From Brevibacillus aydinogluensis (GTDB lineage: Bacteria > Bacillota > Bacilli > Brevibacillales > Brevibacillaceae): a stretch of 64,000 bases of DNA. A model generated the notes under the pieces. That model searched no databases. It worked only from the letters and a program-made list of their open reading frames with translations, and was not told the DNA's origin. A program made the position numbers and the translations under genes. The DNA lies in assembly GCF_031954365.1 (NCBI RefSeq), contig NZ_JAUSVZ010000004.1. One strand, given 5' to 3'. Positions within the stretch are counted from its first letter, which is position 1. Every line of letters begins with the position of its first letter. Below, in pieces: positions 40,919 to 49,386 of the stretch.

Positions 40919-42091
40919 ATGATGGAAGAAAGCAACGTAAGCCTGACGGATGCAACAACCATTTCCGTAGGGGATGTAGTGAAGGCTACCGTCACCAAGG
41001 TGGAAGACAAACAGGCTTTGGTAGACGTAGGCTACAAATACGACGGCCTGATTCCGATCAGCGAGCTCTCTCCGCTGCACGTGGAGAAGGTATCCGACGT
41101 GGTTTCGGTTGGCGACACCTTTGACGTAAAGGTGCTGAAGCTGAACGACGAGAAAGAAGAACTGGTCGTATCCAAGAAAGCCGTCGCCATGGAAGCAGCG
41201 TGGGCGGACCTGGAGAAAAAGATGGAATCCGGAGAAATCATTGAAGCCGAAATCAAGGAAGTTGTGAAAGGCGGTCTCGTCGTAGACGTAGGCGTGCGTG
41301 GCTTCATTCCGGCCTCCATGGTGGAACGCCACTTCGTGGAAGACTTTTCTGATTACAAAGGGAAGACGCTGCGGCTGAAAGTGGTGGAGATGGACAAGGA
41401 AAAGAACAAAGTGATCCTGTCTCACAAAGCGGTGCTGGAAGAAGAAGCAAAACAGCAAAAACAAGCCGTACTGGAACGCCTGCAGCCGGGTCAGGTGCTG
41501 GAGGGAACCGTACAGCGCATGACTGATTTCGGCGTGTTCGTCGACATCGGCGGTGTAGACGGTCTGGTGCACGTGTCCGAACTGGCTTGGCACCGCGTGG
41601 AAAAACCGTCCGACGTCGTCAAGGAAGGCGACAAGGTGCAGGTAAAAGTGCTGAAAGTTGACAAGGAAAACGAGCGAATCAGCCTGAGCATCAAGGAGAC
41701 ACAGCCTGGTCCCTGGGCAACGGTGGGCGAACAGTTCAAGCGGGGAGATATTGTGACCGGCACCGTAAAACGCCTCGTCTCCTTCGGCGCTTTTGTGGAA
41801 ATCGCTCCGGGCATCGAGGGACTGGTGCACATCTCGCAAATCGCCAACCGCCGCGTCGCAACGCCGGGTGAAGTGCTGAAGGAAGGCCAAGAGGTGCAGG
41901 TGAAAGTGCTGGATGTCGTTCCCTCCGAGCAGCGCGTCAGCCTCAGCATTCGCGCCGTCGAAGAAGAGCGCGCCGAGCAGGCGGAGCGTGCCAGCAAGCG
42001 GGAACAACAGCAGTTCCAGCAGGAAAACAACCAGCCGCTGGGCGTTACGCTGGGCGAACTGTTTGGCGATCTGAAAGAAAAATTGAAGTAA
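40919..42091 (+). CDS. rpsA: Four-S1-domain protein (30S ribosomal protein S1 homologue)
   Basis: The 390-residue RNA-binding protein has four S1 domains at about residues 13-82, 100-165, 187-255 and 272-341, each with the GxVx...FGxFV/DVG pattern, and a Gln/Glu-rich tail. It corresponds to B. subtilis YpfD, a non-essential S1-like protein in low-GC Gram-positive bacteria. ATG 40919 has AAGGAGG eight bases upstream; a second ATG at 40922 is adjacent. The 156-base gap before it has no promoter I could place with confidence. Confidence 0.92.
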   Translation: MMEESNVSLTDATTISVGDVVKATVTKVEDKQALVDVGYKYDGLIPISELSPLHVEKVSDVVSVGDTFDVKVLKLNDEKEELVVSKKAVAMEAAWADLEKKMESGEIIEAEIKEVVKGGLVVDVGVRGFIPASMVERHFVEDFSDYKGKTLRLKVVEMDKEKNKVILSHKAVLEEEAKQQKQAVLERLQPGQVLEGTVQRMTDFGVFVDIGGVDGLVHVSELAWHRVEKPSDVVKEGDKVQVKVLKVDKENERISLSIKETQPGPWATVGEQFKRGDIVTGTVKRLVSFGAFVEIAPGIEGLVHISQIANRRVATPGEVLKEGQEVQVKVLDVVPSEQRVSLSIRAVEEERAEQAERASKREQQQFQQENNQPLGVTLGELFGDLKEKLK

Positions 42092-42099
42092 ATACCGAG

Positions 42100-42127
42100 G
42101 GGATACGCGCAGGCGTATCCCTTTTTT
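42100..42127 (+). terminator. Terminator of the S1-domain gene
   Basis: GGGATACGC (42100-42108) and GCGTATCCC (42113-42121) with loop GCAG, then TTTTTT. Confidence 0.9.
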
Positions 42128-42204
42128 ATAGGTCTATATAGATCCATTCCGCCGTGGGCATTGCCCATGACGGACGAGGAGGGCTAGTGATACGGGAGGC
42201 GGAC

Positions 42205-43269
42205 ATGGAGCGATCGAAGCGAAAAGTGGAGCATATCGAGTACGCATTGGCGACGGCGGAAGCCCACAGAAACGCCTGGGACGACCTGTCGTTTGTGCCA
42301 AATAGTTTACCGAATATATCTTATGGTAACACGAAAGTGGAAGCGGATATCCCTCCGTTTCGTCTCTCGTCCCCTTTCCTGATCAATGCGATGACTGGGG
42401 GAGCGGCTGCCGTCACCGAGATCAACCGGTTGCTGGCGATCGTCGCCCGGGAAAAGGGACTGGCGATGGCCGTAGGCTCGCAAATGGCGGCGCTGCGCGA
42501 TCCGGCCGTGGTGGAGAGCTATGCGGTGGTGCGTCGGGAAAATCCGGACGGCATCGTGTTTGCCAATCTGGGGGCGGAAGCGACGGTGGAAGAGGCTCAG
42601 CGTGCGGTGGAGATGATTCGCGCCGACGGTCTGCAGATTCATCTCAACGTCATGCAGGAACTATTGATGCCGGAAGGAGACCGCGATTTTACCGGCTATC
42701 TGGAACGGATTCGCGCGATTCGCGAGGCGCTCGGGGTGCCGGTGATTGTCAAGGAAGTGGGGTTTGGCATGTCCCGCCGCACGATCGAGCAGCTGGCCTC
42801 CGCCGGTGTCTCGATCATCGACGTGGGCGGCAGGGGCGGCACCAATTTTGCCAAAGTGGAAAATCAGCGCCATTCTGCGCCGCTGACCATGTTTGAAAGT
42901 TGGGGGCTGTCTGCGCCGGAGAGCCTGCTGGAAGCGGATAACTGCCGCCTGGATGGGGTCCGTCTGATCGCAACAGGCGGGATTCGGCACGGGCTGGATG
43001 CGGCCAAGGCGCTGGCGTTGGGAGCTTCCGCCGTGGGCGTGGCGGGTGCCCTGTTGCACCTGGTGACGAACGTGCCGCTGGAGGCGTGCCTTGCCGCTGT
43101 CGATGCCTGGCATCATCAACTGCGGGTGGCGATGACGGCGCTGGGTGTGTCGGAGCTGATTGAATTGCAGCGGGTGCCGGTATTGATCACGGGCGTGACG
43201 GCGGAGCGGGCGCGGCTGCGCGGCTGCAAACCGGAGCGTTATGCCCGCCGGGACGAGGAACCGTTTTGA
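42205..43269 (+). CDS. fni: Type 2 isopentenyl-diphosphate isomerase
   Basis: Fni interconverts isopentenyl and dimethylallyl diphosphate, supplying isoprenoid starters, with FMN and NADPH. The 354-residue protein has the substrate segment RKVEHIEYAL, the flavin site INAMTGGA, and DVGGRGGTNFAKVENQR in part visible as VGGRGGTNFAKVE. ATG 42205 has GGGAGG upstream; GTG 42187, with GAGGAGGG, is an alternative that adds six residues. It serves the heptaprenyl chain made by HepS/HepT further on. Confidence 0.92.
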   Translation: MERSKRKVEHIEYALATAEAHRNAWDDLSFVPNSLPNISYGNTKVEADIPPFRLSSPFLINAMTGGAAAVTEINRLLAIVAREKGLAMAVGSQMAALRDPAVVESYAVVRRENPDGIVFANLGAEATVEEAQRAVEMIRADGLQIHLNVMQELLMPEGDRDFTGYLERIRAIREALGVPVIVKEVGFGMSRRTIEQLASAGVSIIDVGGRGGTNFAKVENQRHSAPLTMFESWGLSAPESLLEADNCRLDGVRLIATGGIRHGLDAAKALALGASAVGVAGALLHLVTNVPLEACLAAVDAWHHQLRVAMTALGVSELIELQRVPVLITGVTAERARLRGCKPERYARRDEEPF

Positions 43270-43335
43270 TTGGCTCATGAAAGATCGCCAGATGAGGCAT
43301 ACTTTGGAAGACATCCGCAACGTGAGGAGATGGAC

Positions 43336-43971
43336 ATGAACGAGGGAACGCTTGCGATCCTCATCCAGTGGTGTTTTCTCTGTCTCGTCTGGATGGGCAG
43401 TTTCGACCGGCCGCTGAAGCGTTGGGGCGTGTCGCGCGCGGGCACCCTGGCTGTGCTCGCCGCGTTTCTCGCATGCTCGTTTGTCAGCTGGCAGATCACG
43501 TTTCTGCCCGTGCAGGTCAGCCTCAGCGGAGCGATTCTGCCTCTTCTTTGCGGCGGTTGGTTGTACGGACGGTTGGCCAAAGAGAAACGACGCCTCTATT
43601 TGCTGGCTGGTGCCGCTGCAGGCTTGGCACTGTTCTGGTTGCGCTGGCTCTTTTTTACCGACCCGGTTCTGCAGGTGTGGGACGAAGCGGTCCTCCTGCC
43701 AACAGCGGCGGTGCTGGCCGTGTTTGCCATCGCTCGCCGCGGACTGGCCCGCCTCTATTTGCTCGCCGTCTCCCTTCCCGGTGCCGATGTGCTGTATGCA
43801 CTGTATGTGTGGAAGCTGTCGGGAACCTGTGAGATCGGCGGCGGCTATGCGCAAGATCTGTTGTGGAGCGCTGTCTCGCTTTGGAGTCTGACCGGATCGA
43901 CACTGGCAGCCGTCAGACGACTGTTTGGATACCGGGAGACAGAAACGTCCCATTCCGATACGCACAGGTGA
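43336..43971 (+). CDS. yphA: YphA-like membrane protein
   Basis: The 211-residue product has about six hydrophobic segments and short loops. It has no recognisable motif. The position between fni and the YIEGIA gene agrees with B. subtilis yphA, a membrane protein of unknown function. ATG 43336 follows GAGGAG. A CATACTT sequence at 43308-43314 resembles a sigma-G -10 box, but its -35 region is not convincing. The stop overlaps the next start (TGATG), so it is coupled to the YIEGIA gene. Confidence 0.7.
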   Translation: MNEGTLAILIQWCFLCLVWMGSFDRPLKRWGVSRAGTLAVLAAFLACSFVSWQITFLPVQVSLSGAILPLLCGGWLYGRLAKEKRRLYLLAGAAAGLALFWLRWLFFTDPVLQVWDEAVLLPTAAVLAVFAIARRGLARLYLLAVSLPGADVLYALYVWKLSGTCEIGGGYAQDLLWSAVSLWSLTGSTLAAVRRLFGYRETETSHSDTHR

Positions 43972-44882
43972 TGCCGATGTTTCGAGAACTGCTTGCCAAT
44001 GAGTACATCATTCCGCTCACGATAGGGCTGAGTTTTGGCATTCTCTGCCGGCTGTATCTGCTTCGCACAGATTACCGGCAGTATCCGACCTTTCCCCACG
44101 GCAAGATCATCCACATCTCCCTGGGGGTGATCGCGTCTGCGCTGGGGGCGCTGGCCGTGCCGTCGCTGCTGAAGCAGGACTACACTGCGGTCACCTTTCT
44201 GACCTTAGCGGCCCAACAGTTTCGCGATGTCCGCAACATGGAGCGGACGACGCTGACGGAGATCGACAAGCGGGAGCTGGTGCCCCGGGGCGGACCGTAC
44301 ATCGAGGGAATTGCGATGGTGTTTGAAGGGCGCAACTACCTGGTCATTTTCACCTCACTGTTGACGACGTTTGCCACCGTGCTGTTCAACTGGTGGGGAG
44401 GCTGCCTGGTGGGGATCGCGGCACTGGTCATCTCCCGCCTGCTCAAATCCGGCCAAACCCTCGGCAGCATCGTGGAGGTGCAGCCGGCTGACGTGCGGGT
44501 AGAGGGGAAAAACCTGTACGTAGGCGACATATACATCATGAACGTCGGCCTGAAGGAGGCCCAGGAACTGATTCAAAAACGGGGCATGGGTTTCATTCTG
44601 GTGCCCAAGGATGACAACGCCTCCGTCTCCATTGCCCATCCGGGTCAGCGGCAGGCGATTTTGCACGACGTGGCGACGCAGATGGGGGTGTTTACCGACG
44701 AGGGAGAGCCGTCACTCACACCGCTGGTGAAACGGGATCTGGAGACAGGTCGCTTGGGCGTGTTCTTGCTTCCGCAGGTGCCTAGCCGCGAGCGGGCCAA
44801 AGCGGTCATAGAAGCGGTGCCGATTCTGGAGAGCGTCTATCGCATGCCGAATGAGGTACAGCCGGTCGAACAAGGAGGGTAG
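43971..44882 (+). CDS. YIEGIA-family membrane protein
   Basis: The 303-residue protein carries the signature Tyr-Ile-Glu-Gly-Ile-Ala that names the YIEGIA family (B. subtilis YphB region), at about residue 106. It has membrane segments near 10-27, 45-65, 120-140 and 145-162, then a soluble C-terminal domain. The family is found in endospore formers and is thought to act in the spore or forespore; no enzyme activity is known. The start is ATG 43971, overlapping the yphA-like stop. The next gene, starting after 3 bases, is its usual small partner. Confidence 0.87.
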   Translation: MPMFRELLANEYIIPLTIGLSFGILCRLYLLRTDYRQYPTFPHGKIIHISLGVIASALGALAVPSLLKQDYTAVTFLTLAAQQFRDVRNMERTTLTEIDKRELVPRGGPYIEGIAMVFEGRNYLVIFTSLLTTFATVLFNWWGGCLVGIAALVISRLLKSGQTLGSIVEVQPADVRVEGKNLYVGDIYIMNVGLKEAQELIQKRGMGFILVPKDDNASVSIAHPGQRQAILHDVATQMGVFTDEGEPSLTPLVKRDLETGRLGVFLLPQVPSRERAKAVIEAVPILESVYRMPNEVQPVEQGG

Positions 44883-44885
44883 TGC

Positions 44886-45068
44886 ATGTCCGCCAGAATC
44901 GTAGCAGTGGTTACCACCAACAAAGAGCACGTCGCCGGGGGCGTTCCCGTCTTTGTCGTTCCCAGCCGGGAGCGGATGCAGCAGACGGCTTTTACACTGG
45001 AAAAAGTGATGGACGCGATGGTGCACGAGTTGGATGACGAGACGCTGATCGTTGTTCGTCACAACTAG
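44886..45068 (+). CDS. Capping subunit for YIEGIA protein
   Basis: A 60-residue soluble protein that follows the YIEGIA gene throughout spore formers and is named as its capping-complex subunit. It begins SARIVAVVTTNKEHVAGGVPVF and ends ETLIVVRHN; the Val/Ala-rich start suggests a small beta-alpha fold. It probably binds the YIEGIA membrane protein. AAGGAGGGTAGTGC provides the ribosome site. Confidence 0.8.
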   Translation: MSARIVAVVTTNKEHVAGGVPVFVVPSRERMQQTAFTLEKVMDAMVHELDDETLIVVRHN

Positions 45069-45081
45069 AGTGTGGTATGAT
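45052..45081 (+). promoter_or_regulatory. Possible sigma-A promoter of der
   Basis: TTGTTC at 45052-45057 and TATGAT at 45076-45081 are 18 bases apart and overlap the end of the upstream gene. Confidence 0.4.
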
Positions 45082-45121
45082 TAGCTAGTCAAAACAGATA
45101 TGAGAGAGAGTGTTGTCAACT

Positions 45122-46435
45122 ATGGGATTGCCAGTGGTAGCCATTGTGGGTAGACCCAACGTGGGCAAGTCCACGATTTTTAACCGATTGGTCGGTGAGC
45201 GCATCGCCATCGTGGAGGACAAGCCGGGCGTGACCCGCGACCGCCTGTACGGGAAGGGGGAATGGCTGAACCGCTACTTCCACGTCATCGATACCGGCGG
45301 CATCGAATTTGGTGAGACCGACGCAATTCTCACACAAATGCGCCACCAGGCGGAACTGGCCATCGACGAGGCAGACGTCATCCTGATGGTGACCGACGGC
45401 CGCGCCGGCGTAACCGATGCCGATCAGGAACTGGCGCGCATGCCGAACCGCACCGGGAAGCCGATCGTTTTGATCGTCAACAAGATCGACAATCCGGACA
45501 TGCGTGCTGACATTTACGACTTTTACACGCTGGGACTGGGCGATCCATTCCCTGTTTCCGGCAGTCACGGGCTTGGCTTGGGCGACGTGCTCGAAGAGGT
45601 GGTGAAGCACTTCCCGGGAGGAGAGGAAGAAGAGCGGGACGACGACGTAATCCGCATCGCCATCATTGGGCGGCCCAACGTAGGGAAATCTTCACTCACC
45701 AACGCGATCCTTGGTGAAGAGCGCGTCATCGTCAGCGATGTGGCCGGCACGACGCGGGATGCCATCGACACGCCGTTTGAGCGCGACGGGCAGCACTACA
45801 TTTTGATCGACACTGCCGGGATGCGCAAACGGGGCAAAGTATATGAAACGACGGAAAAATACAGCGTGATGCGGGCGATGAAGGCGATCGAAGAGTCGGA
45901 TGTCGTGCTGGTCGTCCTGAATGGGGAAGAAGGCATTATCGAGCAGGACAAGAAGATCGCCGGGTACGCCCACGAAGCAGGCCGCGCCGTGATTATCGTT
46001 GTCAACAAATGGGATGCGGTCGAAAAGGACGACAAGACGATGCTTCGCTTCACCGAGTTGATCCGGGAAGAGTTCAAGTATCTGGATTACGCGCCGATTC
46101 TGTTTGTCTCGGCCAAAACCAAGCAGCGGATTCACACGATTTTGCCGAAAGTCAACCAGGTGGCGGAAGCGCATTCGATGCGCGTCTCCACATCGGTGCT
46201 GAACGATCTGATCACGGACGCGACGATCATGACACCGCCGCCGTCGGACCGGGGCAAGCGGCTGAAAATCAACTACGCGACCCAGGCGGCCGTCAAACCG
46301 CCAACCTTCATTCTGTTTGTCAACGACCCGGAACTGATGCATTTCTCCTATGAGCGTTACATTGAAAACAAAATACGGGAGGCGTTTGTCTTCGAAGGCA
46401 CGCCGATCCGGATTTGGACGCGCAAAAAAACATAG
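45122..46435 (+). CDS. der: Ribosome assembly GTPase Der (EngA)
   Basis: Der is an essential double GTPase that helps 50S ribosomal subunit assembly. The 437-residue product has two G domains: GRPNVGKS at residues 9-16 with NKID, and a second GRPNVGKSS near 184 with DTAGMRKRG and NKWD. A KH-like domain (about 355-437) follows. ATG 45122 gives the family N terminus MGLPVVAIVGRPN. Der-plsY-gpsA is a conserved order. Confidence 0.95.
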   Translation: MGLPVVAIVGRPNVGKSTIFNRLVGERIAIVEDKPGVTRDRLYGKGEWLNRYFHVIDTGGIEFGETDAILTQMRHQAELAIDEADVILMVTDGRAGVTDADQELARMPNRTGKPIVLIVNKIDNPDMRADIYDFYTLGLGDPFPVSGSHGLGLGDVLEEVVKHFPGGEEEERDDDVIRIAIIGRPNVGKSSLTNAILGEERVIVSDVAGTTRDAIDTPFERDGQHYILIDTAGMRKRGKVYETTEKYSVMRAMKAIEESDVVLVVLNGEEGIIEQDKKIAGYAHEAGRAVIIVVNKWDAVEKDDKTMLRFTELIREEFKYLDYAPILFVSAKTKQRIHTILPKVNQVAEAHSMRVSTSVLNDLITDATIMTPPPSDRGKRLKINYATQAAVKPPTFILFVNDPELMHFSYERYIENKIREAFVFEGTPIRIWTRKKT

Positions 46436-46449
46436 GGAGAGGAAACAAC

Positions 46450-47055
46450 ATGCTGTTTTTGTCCTGGGTGATCAGTTACCTGATCGGCTCGATCAGCTTC
46501 AGTTATCTTATTGCCAAAAAGATTGCGGGCATTGACATTCGCGCCCACGGCAGCGGAAACGCAGGCGCGACCAATACCCTGCGCGTTCTGGGAAAAGGAC
46601 CGGCCGTCGTCGTGCTGGTCCTGGACGCGCTGAAGGGACTGGCCGCGATGGGCATCACGCACCTGCTGACAAACGGCGATCCGACGGCGTACGCGATGTC
46701 CGGGCTGTTTGCCATCGTCGGGCATAACTGGCCTGTCTATTACGGATTTCGCGGGGGGAAGGGTATCGCCACCACGCTGGGTGTGGCACTGGGCTTCTCT
46801 CCGTTGGCCTTTCTCATCTCGGTCATCGTCACCGTTGTGGTCATTGCTCTGACGCGATATGTGTCGCTGGGTTCGCTCGTGTTTGTGACACTACTGCCGG
46901 TGTGTCTGTATTTTCTCGCCAAGGACATGGCGTTCGTCTGGGTCAGCATTGCCCTTGCTGTCTTCGCCTACGTCCGCCATTACAACAATATCCAAAATCT
47001 TCTTGCAGGCAGAGAGCGCAAACTGGGGGAACCGTCCCAGCGCAATCTGCAGTAA
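46450..47055 (+). CDS. plsY: Glycerol-3-phosphate acyltransferase PlsY
   Basis: PlsY transfers acyl groups from acyl-phosphate to glycerol-3-phosphate, the first step of phospholipid synthesis. The 201-residue membrane protein has five hydrophobic segments and the motifs GSGNAGATN, GHNWPVY..GGKG and a C-terminal RHYNNIQNLLAG stretch. GGGAGAGG precedes ATG 46450. gpsA, which supplies glycerol-3-phosphate, follows 20 bases on, so the pair forms a substrate-to-product unit. Confidence 0.94.
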   Translation: MLFLSWVISYLIGSISFSYLIAKKIAGIDIRAHGSGNAGATNTLRVLGKGPAVVVLVLDALKGLAAMGITHLLTNGDPTAYAMSGLFAIVGHNWPVYYGFRGGKGIATTLGVALGFSPLAFLISVIVTVVVIALTRYVSLGSLVFVTLLPVCLYFLAKDMAFVWVSIALAVFAYVRHYNNIQNLLAGRERKLGEPSQRNLQ

Positions 47056-47075
47056 GGTAACGTGGAGGGAATCAT

Positions 47076-48104
47076 GTGAGTCAGGATGTTGCTGTTATCG
47101 GCGCCGGCAGTTGGGGTACGGCGCTGGCCTCGGTCTTGGCGGATAACGGCCATCGCGTAAACGTCTGGGTGCGCGATCCGAAACTGGCCGACGAGGTCAA
47201 TACCCGTCATACCAATGAAAAATACCTGCCGCGCGTAATGCTGTCACCCGGGATTCGTGCCTCGGTCGATCTGCGGGAGGTCGTGTCGGACAAACCGGTT
47301 GTGCTGTTGGCCGTCCCCTCGCACGCGATGCGGCAGGTGACGCGCGAGCTTGCGCCATTTTTGCGTCCGGATGTGCTGCTGATTCACGCCGCCAAAGGCT
47401 TTGAACTGGAGAGTTTGAAGCGCATGACGGAGGTGATCGGCGAGGAAGTGCCCGAGCCGATCGGCAAAGGAGTCGTTGTGCTGACAGGACCGAGCCATGC
47501 AGAGGAAGTGGTGCGCCGGTCGCCGACCACGGTAGTCGTCGCTTCCGCTTGCGAGGACCGCATGCTGCGCGCACAGGACCTGTTCATGAACGCGTATTTC
47601 CGCGTCTATACCAACCCCGACCTGGTCGGAGCGGAGATTGCCGGGGCCCTGAAGAACATCATCGCGCTGGGAGCGGGGATGTCCGACGGGCTGGGATTTG
47701 GCGACAACGCCAAAGCAGCGCTGCTCACCCGCGGCCTGGCGGAAATTACCCGGCTTGGTATCAAACTGGGCGCCATGCCGCTGACGTTTGCCGGACTGGC
47801 CGGCGTGGGCGACCTGATCGTCACCTGCACGAGCAAGCACAGCCGCAACTGGCGGGCCGGATATCTGCTTGGCCAGGGAAAACCGCTGGACGAGGTGCTG
47901 GAGCAGATGGGCATGGTGGTGGAAGGCGTGCGCACGACCAAAGCCGCGTACGCGCTGGCCAGCCGCAATCAGGTGGACATGCCGATCGCCTCGGTGCTGT
48001 ACGGGATTTTATTTGAAGGCAAGTCGCCCCGTCAGGGCGTGGAAGAACTGATGGGACGCGGCCGCACGCGCGAAATGGAATACCTCGGGCCGTTTGGCGT
48101 GTAA
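47076..48104 (+). CDS. gpsA: NAD(P)-dependent glycerol-3-phosphate dehydrogenase
   Basis: GpsA reduces dihydroxyacetone phosphate to sn-glycerol-3-phosphate for lipid synthesis. The 342-residue protein has the Rossmann motif GAGSWGTALA at residues 8-17, the catalytic lysine region ALKNIIALGAGMSDGLG (near 190) and the C-terminal helix bundle. The start is GTG 47076 with GGAGGGAATC upstream. Confidence 0.95.
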   Translation: MSQDVAVIGAGSWGTALASVLADNGHRVNVWVRDPKLADEVNTRHTNEKYLPRVMLSPGIRASVDLREVVSDKPVVLLAVPSHAMRQVTRELAPFLRPDVLLIHAAKGFELESLKRMTEVIGEEVPEPIGKGVVVLTGPSHAEEVVRRSPTTVVVASACEDRMLRAQDLFMNAYFRVYTNPDLVGAEIAGALKNIIALGAGMSDGLGFGDNAKAALLTRGLAEITRLGIKLGAMPLTFAGLAGVGDLIVTCTSKHSRNWRAGYLLGQGKPLDEVLEQMGMVVEGVRTTKAAYALASRNQVDMPIASVLYGILFEGKSPRQGVEELMGRGRTREMEYLGPFGV

Positions 48105-48121
48105 AGTCACGGACGTTCGCT

Positions 48122-48150
48122 CACCATATTAGGCTCCTGTACATACGTTA
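48122..48150 (+). promoter_or_regulatory. Sigma-K promoter of spoVIF
   Basis: CACC at 48122-48125, a 16-base spacer and CATACGTTA at 48142-48150 match the sigma-K boxes (mACm and CATANNNTA) fully. B. subtilis spoVIF is also under sigma-K. Confidence 0.65.
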
Positions 48151-48194
48151 TTGATGTGGCAGTATTGCCTAAGCCGTAAGGAGGAGCTGAAGGG

Positions 48195-48464
48195 ATGAGC
48201 AAAAACGTGTCGTATCGTTTATTGGAACGGTTGCTGGCAAAAGCAGGAGGAAACGTGGATGAGGGCAGGCTGCGCACGCTGGCCAGCAATTTTACGCGAG
48301 ACGACTTTGAGGACGAGGCCAAACTGCGCCACGTAATCCGATCGCTCGCCGCATTGAACGGCAAAACCTTGAACGAAGAGCAGGAAGACAAGGTCGTGCA
48401 GATGTTCCGCAACCAGGAGATCAACCTCAGCGACCTGTCCTCGCTCAGCAAATTGCTGAAGTAA
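48195..48464 (+). CDS. spoVIF: Stage VI sporulation protein F
   Basis: SpoVIF is needed for correct assembly of the B. subtilis spore coat and acts in the mother cell. The 89-residue soluble protein shows the family layout: LASNFTRDDFEDEAKLRHVIRSLA in part (LASNFTRDDF), then EEQEDKVVQMFRNQEIN and a final SSLSKLLK. The ribosome site AAGGAGGAG lies before ATG 48195. In B. subtilis this gene is elsewhere, near yjcD; here it is alone after gpsA, behind a sigma-K-like promoter. Confidence 0.85.
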   Translation: MSKNVSYRLLERLLAKAGGNVDEGRLRTLASNFTRDDFEDEAKLRHVIRSLAALNGKTLNEEQEDKVVQMFRNQEINLSDLSSLSKLLK

Positions 48465-48568
48465 GCGATTTGGGCGATTATGCCCGTTCCCTGTTGCGCA
48501 AAACGTCATACAGTATGACTAGGAACAATCATGGCTCTACAGGGACATGGCTGGCCTACAGATTCAAG

Positions 48569-48599
48569 AAAAAAAGAGGGATGTCATCCCTCTTTTTTT
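48569..48599. terminator. Bidirectional terminator after spoVIF
   Basis: Seven A plus GAGGGAT (48569-48582), loop GTC, ATCCCTC plus seven T (48586-48599), a perfect 14-base-pair stem. It spans the stop codon of the facing minus-strand gene (48584-48586). Confidence 0.9.
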
Positions 48600-49048
48600 C
48601 GTTTCGCGGCACCGTTTGCCGTCTGGTTCAGCAGGCTTTGCACCAGCGGGGATTGCAGCAGGCTGAGAAGCTGGTTGATGTCGATGTTTCCCAGCAGATT
48701 GCCGCCCCCGTTGTTGCCTTCGGCCGCTTCGTTGGCCGGGCTGCTTGTCTCCGCAGACTGCCGTTTGCCGGCGGGCTTTTCCGTATCCGCCGCCTCCGCC
48801 GAGCGTTTTCCCAGTCTTTCAAAGAGCTGCATCGCGCCGTACAGCGTATCCATCGTTTCTTCGACCTGGCGGATCGTGCTGCTGATCCCCTTGATGTTGC
48901 TGCGCATCCGCGAAACAGACGAGCGCAGGTCGGTCACTTCCGGCACCGTCTTTCGCGGCGTGACGGCGAGCGACACCTCCTGCACCTTGTCGCTCAGTTT
49001 TCTGCTCGGTATGGGAGCGTAGGGATTACGCCATTTCCGAGTGGTCAT
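48584..49048 (-). CDS. Coiled protein of unknown function
   Basis: The 154-residue product is basic at the N terminus, has a predicted helical stretch at about 35-85 (DLRSSVSRMRSNIKGISSTI in part) and then a Ser/Ala/Asn/Gly-rich linker with a polar NNGGGN run. It ends in a short hydrophobic, leucine-rich helix near 125-145 and a basic tail. No family is recognised. It faces spoVIF and lies in a sporulation neighbourhood. Start at 49048 has GGAGGG upstream. The stop lies inside the shared terminator stem. Confidence 0.65.
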   Translation of the reverse strand: MTTRKWRNPYAPIPSRKLSDKVQEVSLAVTPRKTVPEVTDLRSSVSRMRSNIKGISSTIRQVEETMDTLYGAMQLFERLGKRSAEAADTEKPAGKRQSAETSSPANEAAEGNNGGGNLLGNIDINQLLSLLQSPLVQSLLNQTANGAAKRKKEG

Positions 49049-49184
49049 CAGCCATCCCTCCAATAGGCGGATTCATCACGATAGTCTATGCGAACGTCTA
49101 GAGTGAGGTTCACCGGACGGGAGCGGCAGAACAAGAAGTATGGTATACTATTTCAAAAACGGAAAAAAGGATGCTGTCGTACAT

Positions 49185-49373
49185 ATGCCTATCGATCCAA
49201 TGACCAAGATGAACATCTCGCTGATCGCCATCGCGCTGATGTTCGTATGCAATTTCATGGTGCTCTATGCGCGCAAGACGAAAAACGGCCTGGTGTCGTT
49301 CCTGCTGAAGACAGTCGCATTTTTGATGCTGCTGGCTGTATTCGTAATGATTCTAATAGTGATTTTTGCATGA
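49185..49373 (+). CDS. Small membrane protein, YphE-like (DUF2768)
   Basis: The product (62 residues from ATG 49185) has two hydrophobic segments at about 9-28 and 40-61 separated by a basic turn ARKTKNG. Size and place before spoIVA are those of B. subtilis YphE, of the DUF2768 family. The start is uncertain: ATG 49140 is also in frame and gives 77 residues, and no ribosome site clearly decides. It precedes the ferredoxin genes by 13 bases. Confidence 0.7.
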   Translation: MPIDPMTKMNISLIAIALMFVCNFMVLYARKTKNGLVSFLLKTVAFLMLLAVFVMILIVIFA

Positions 49374-49386
49374 AGGAGGGTACGCG

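Noticed and set aside
42187..43269. Start of fni at GTG 42187
   Set aside because: It has a reasonable ribosome site but ATG 42205 has an equally good one and fits the family length; kept as an alternative only.
48126..48149. Sigma-E promoter before spoVIF
   Set aside because: The ATATT and CATACGTT boxes are only 11 bases apart, too close for sigma-E; the sigma-K reading fits fully.
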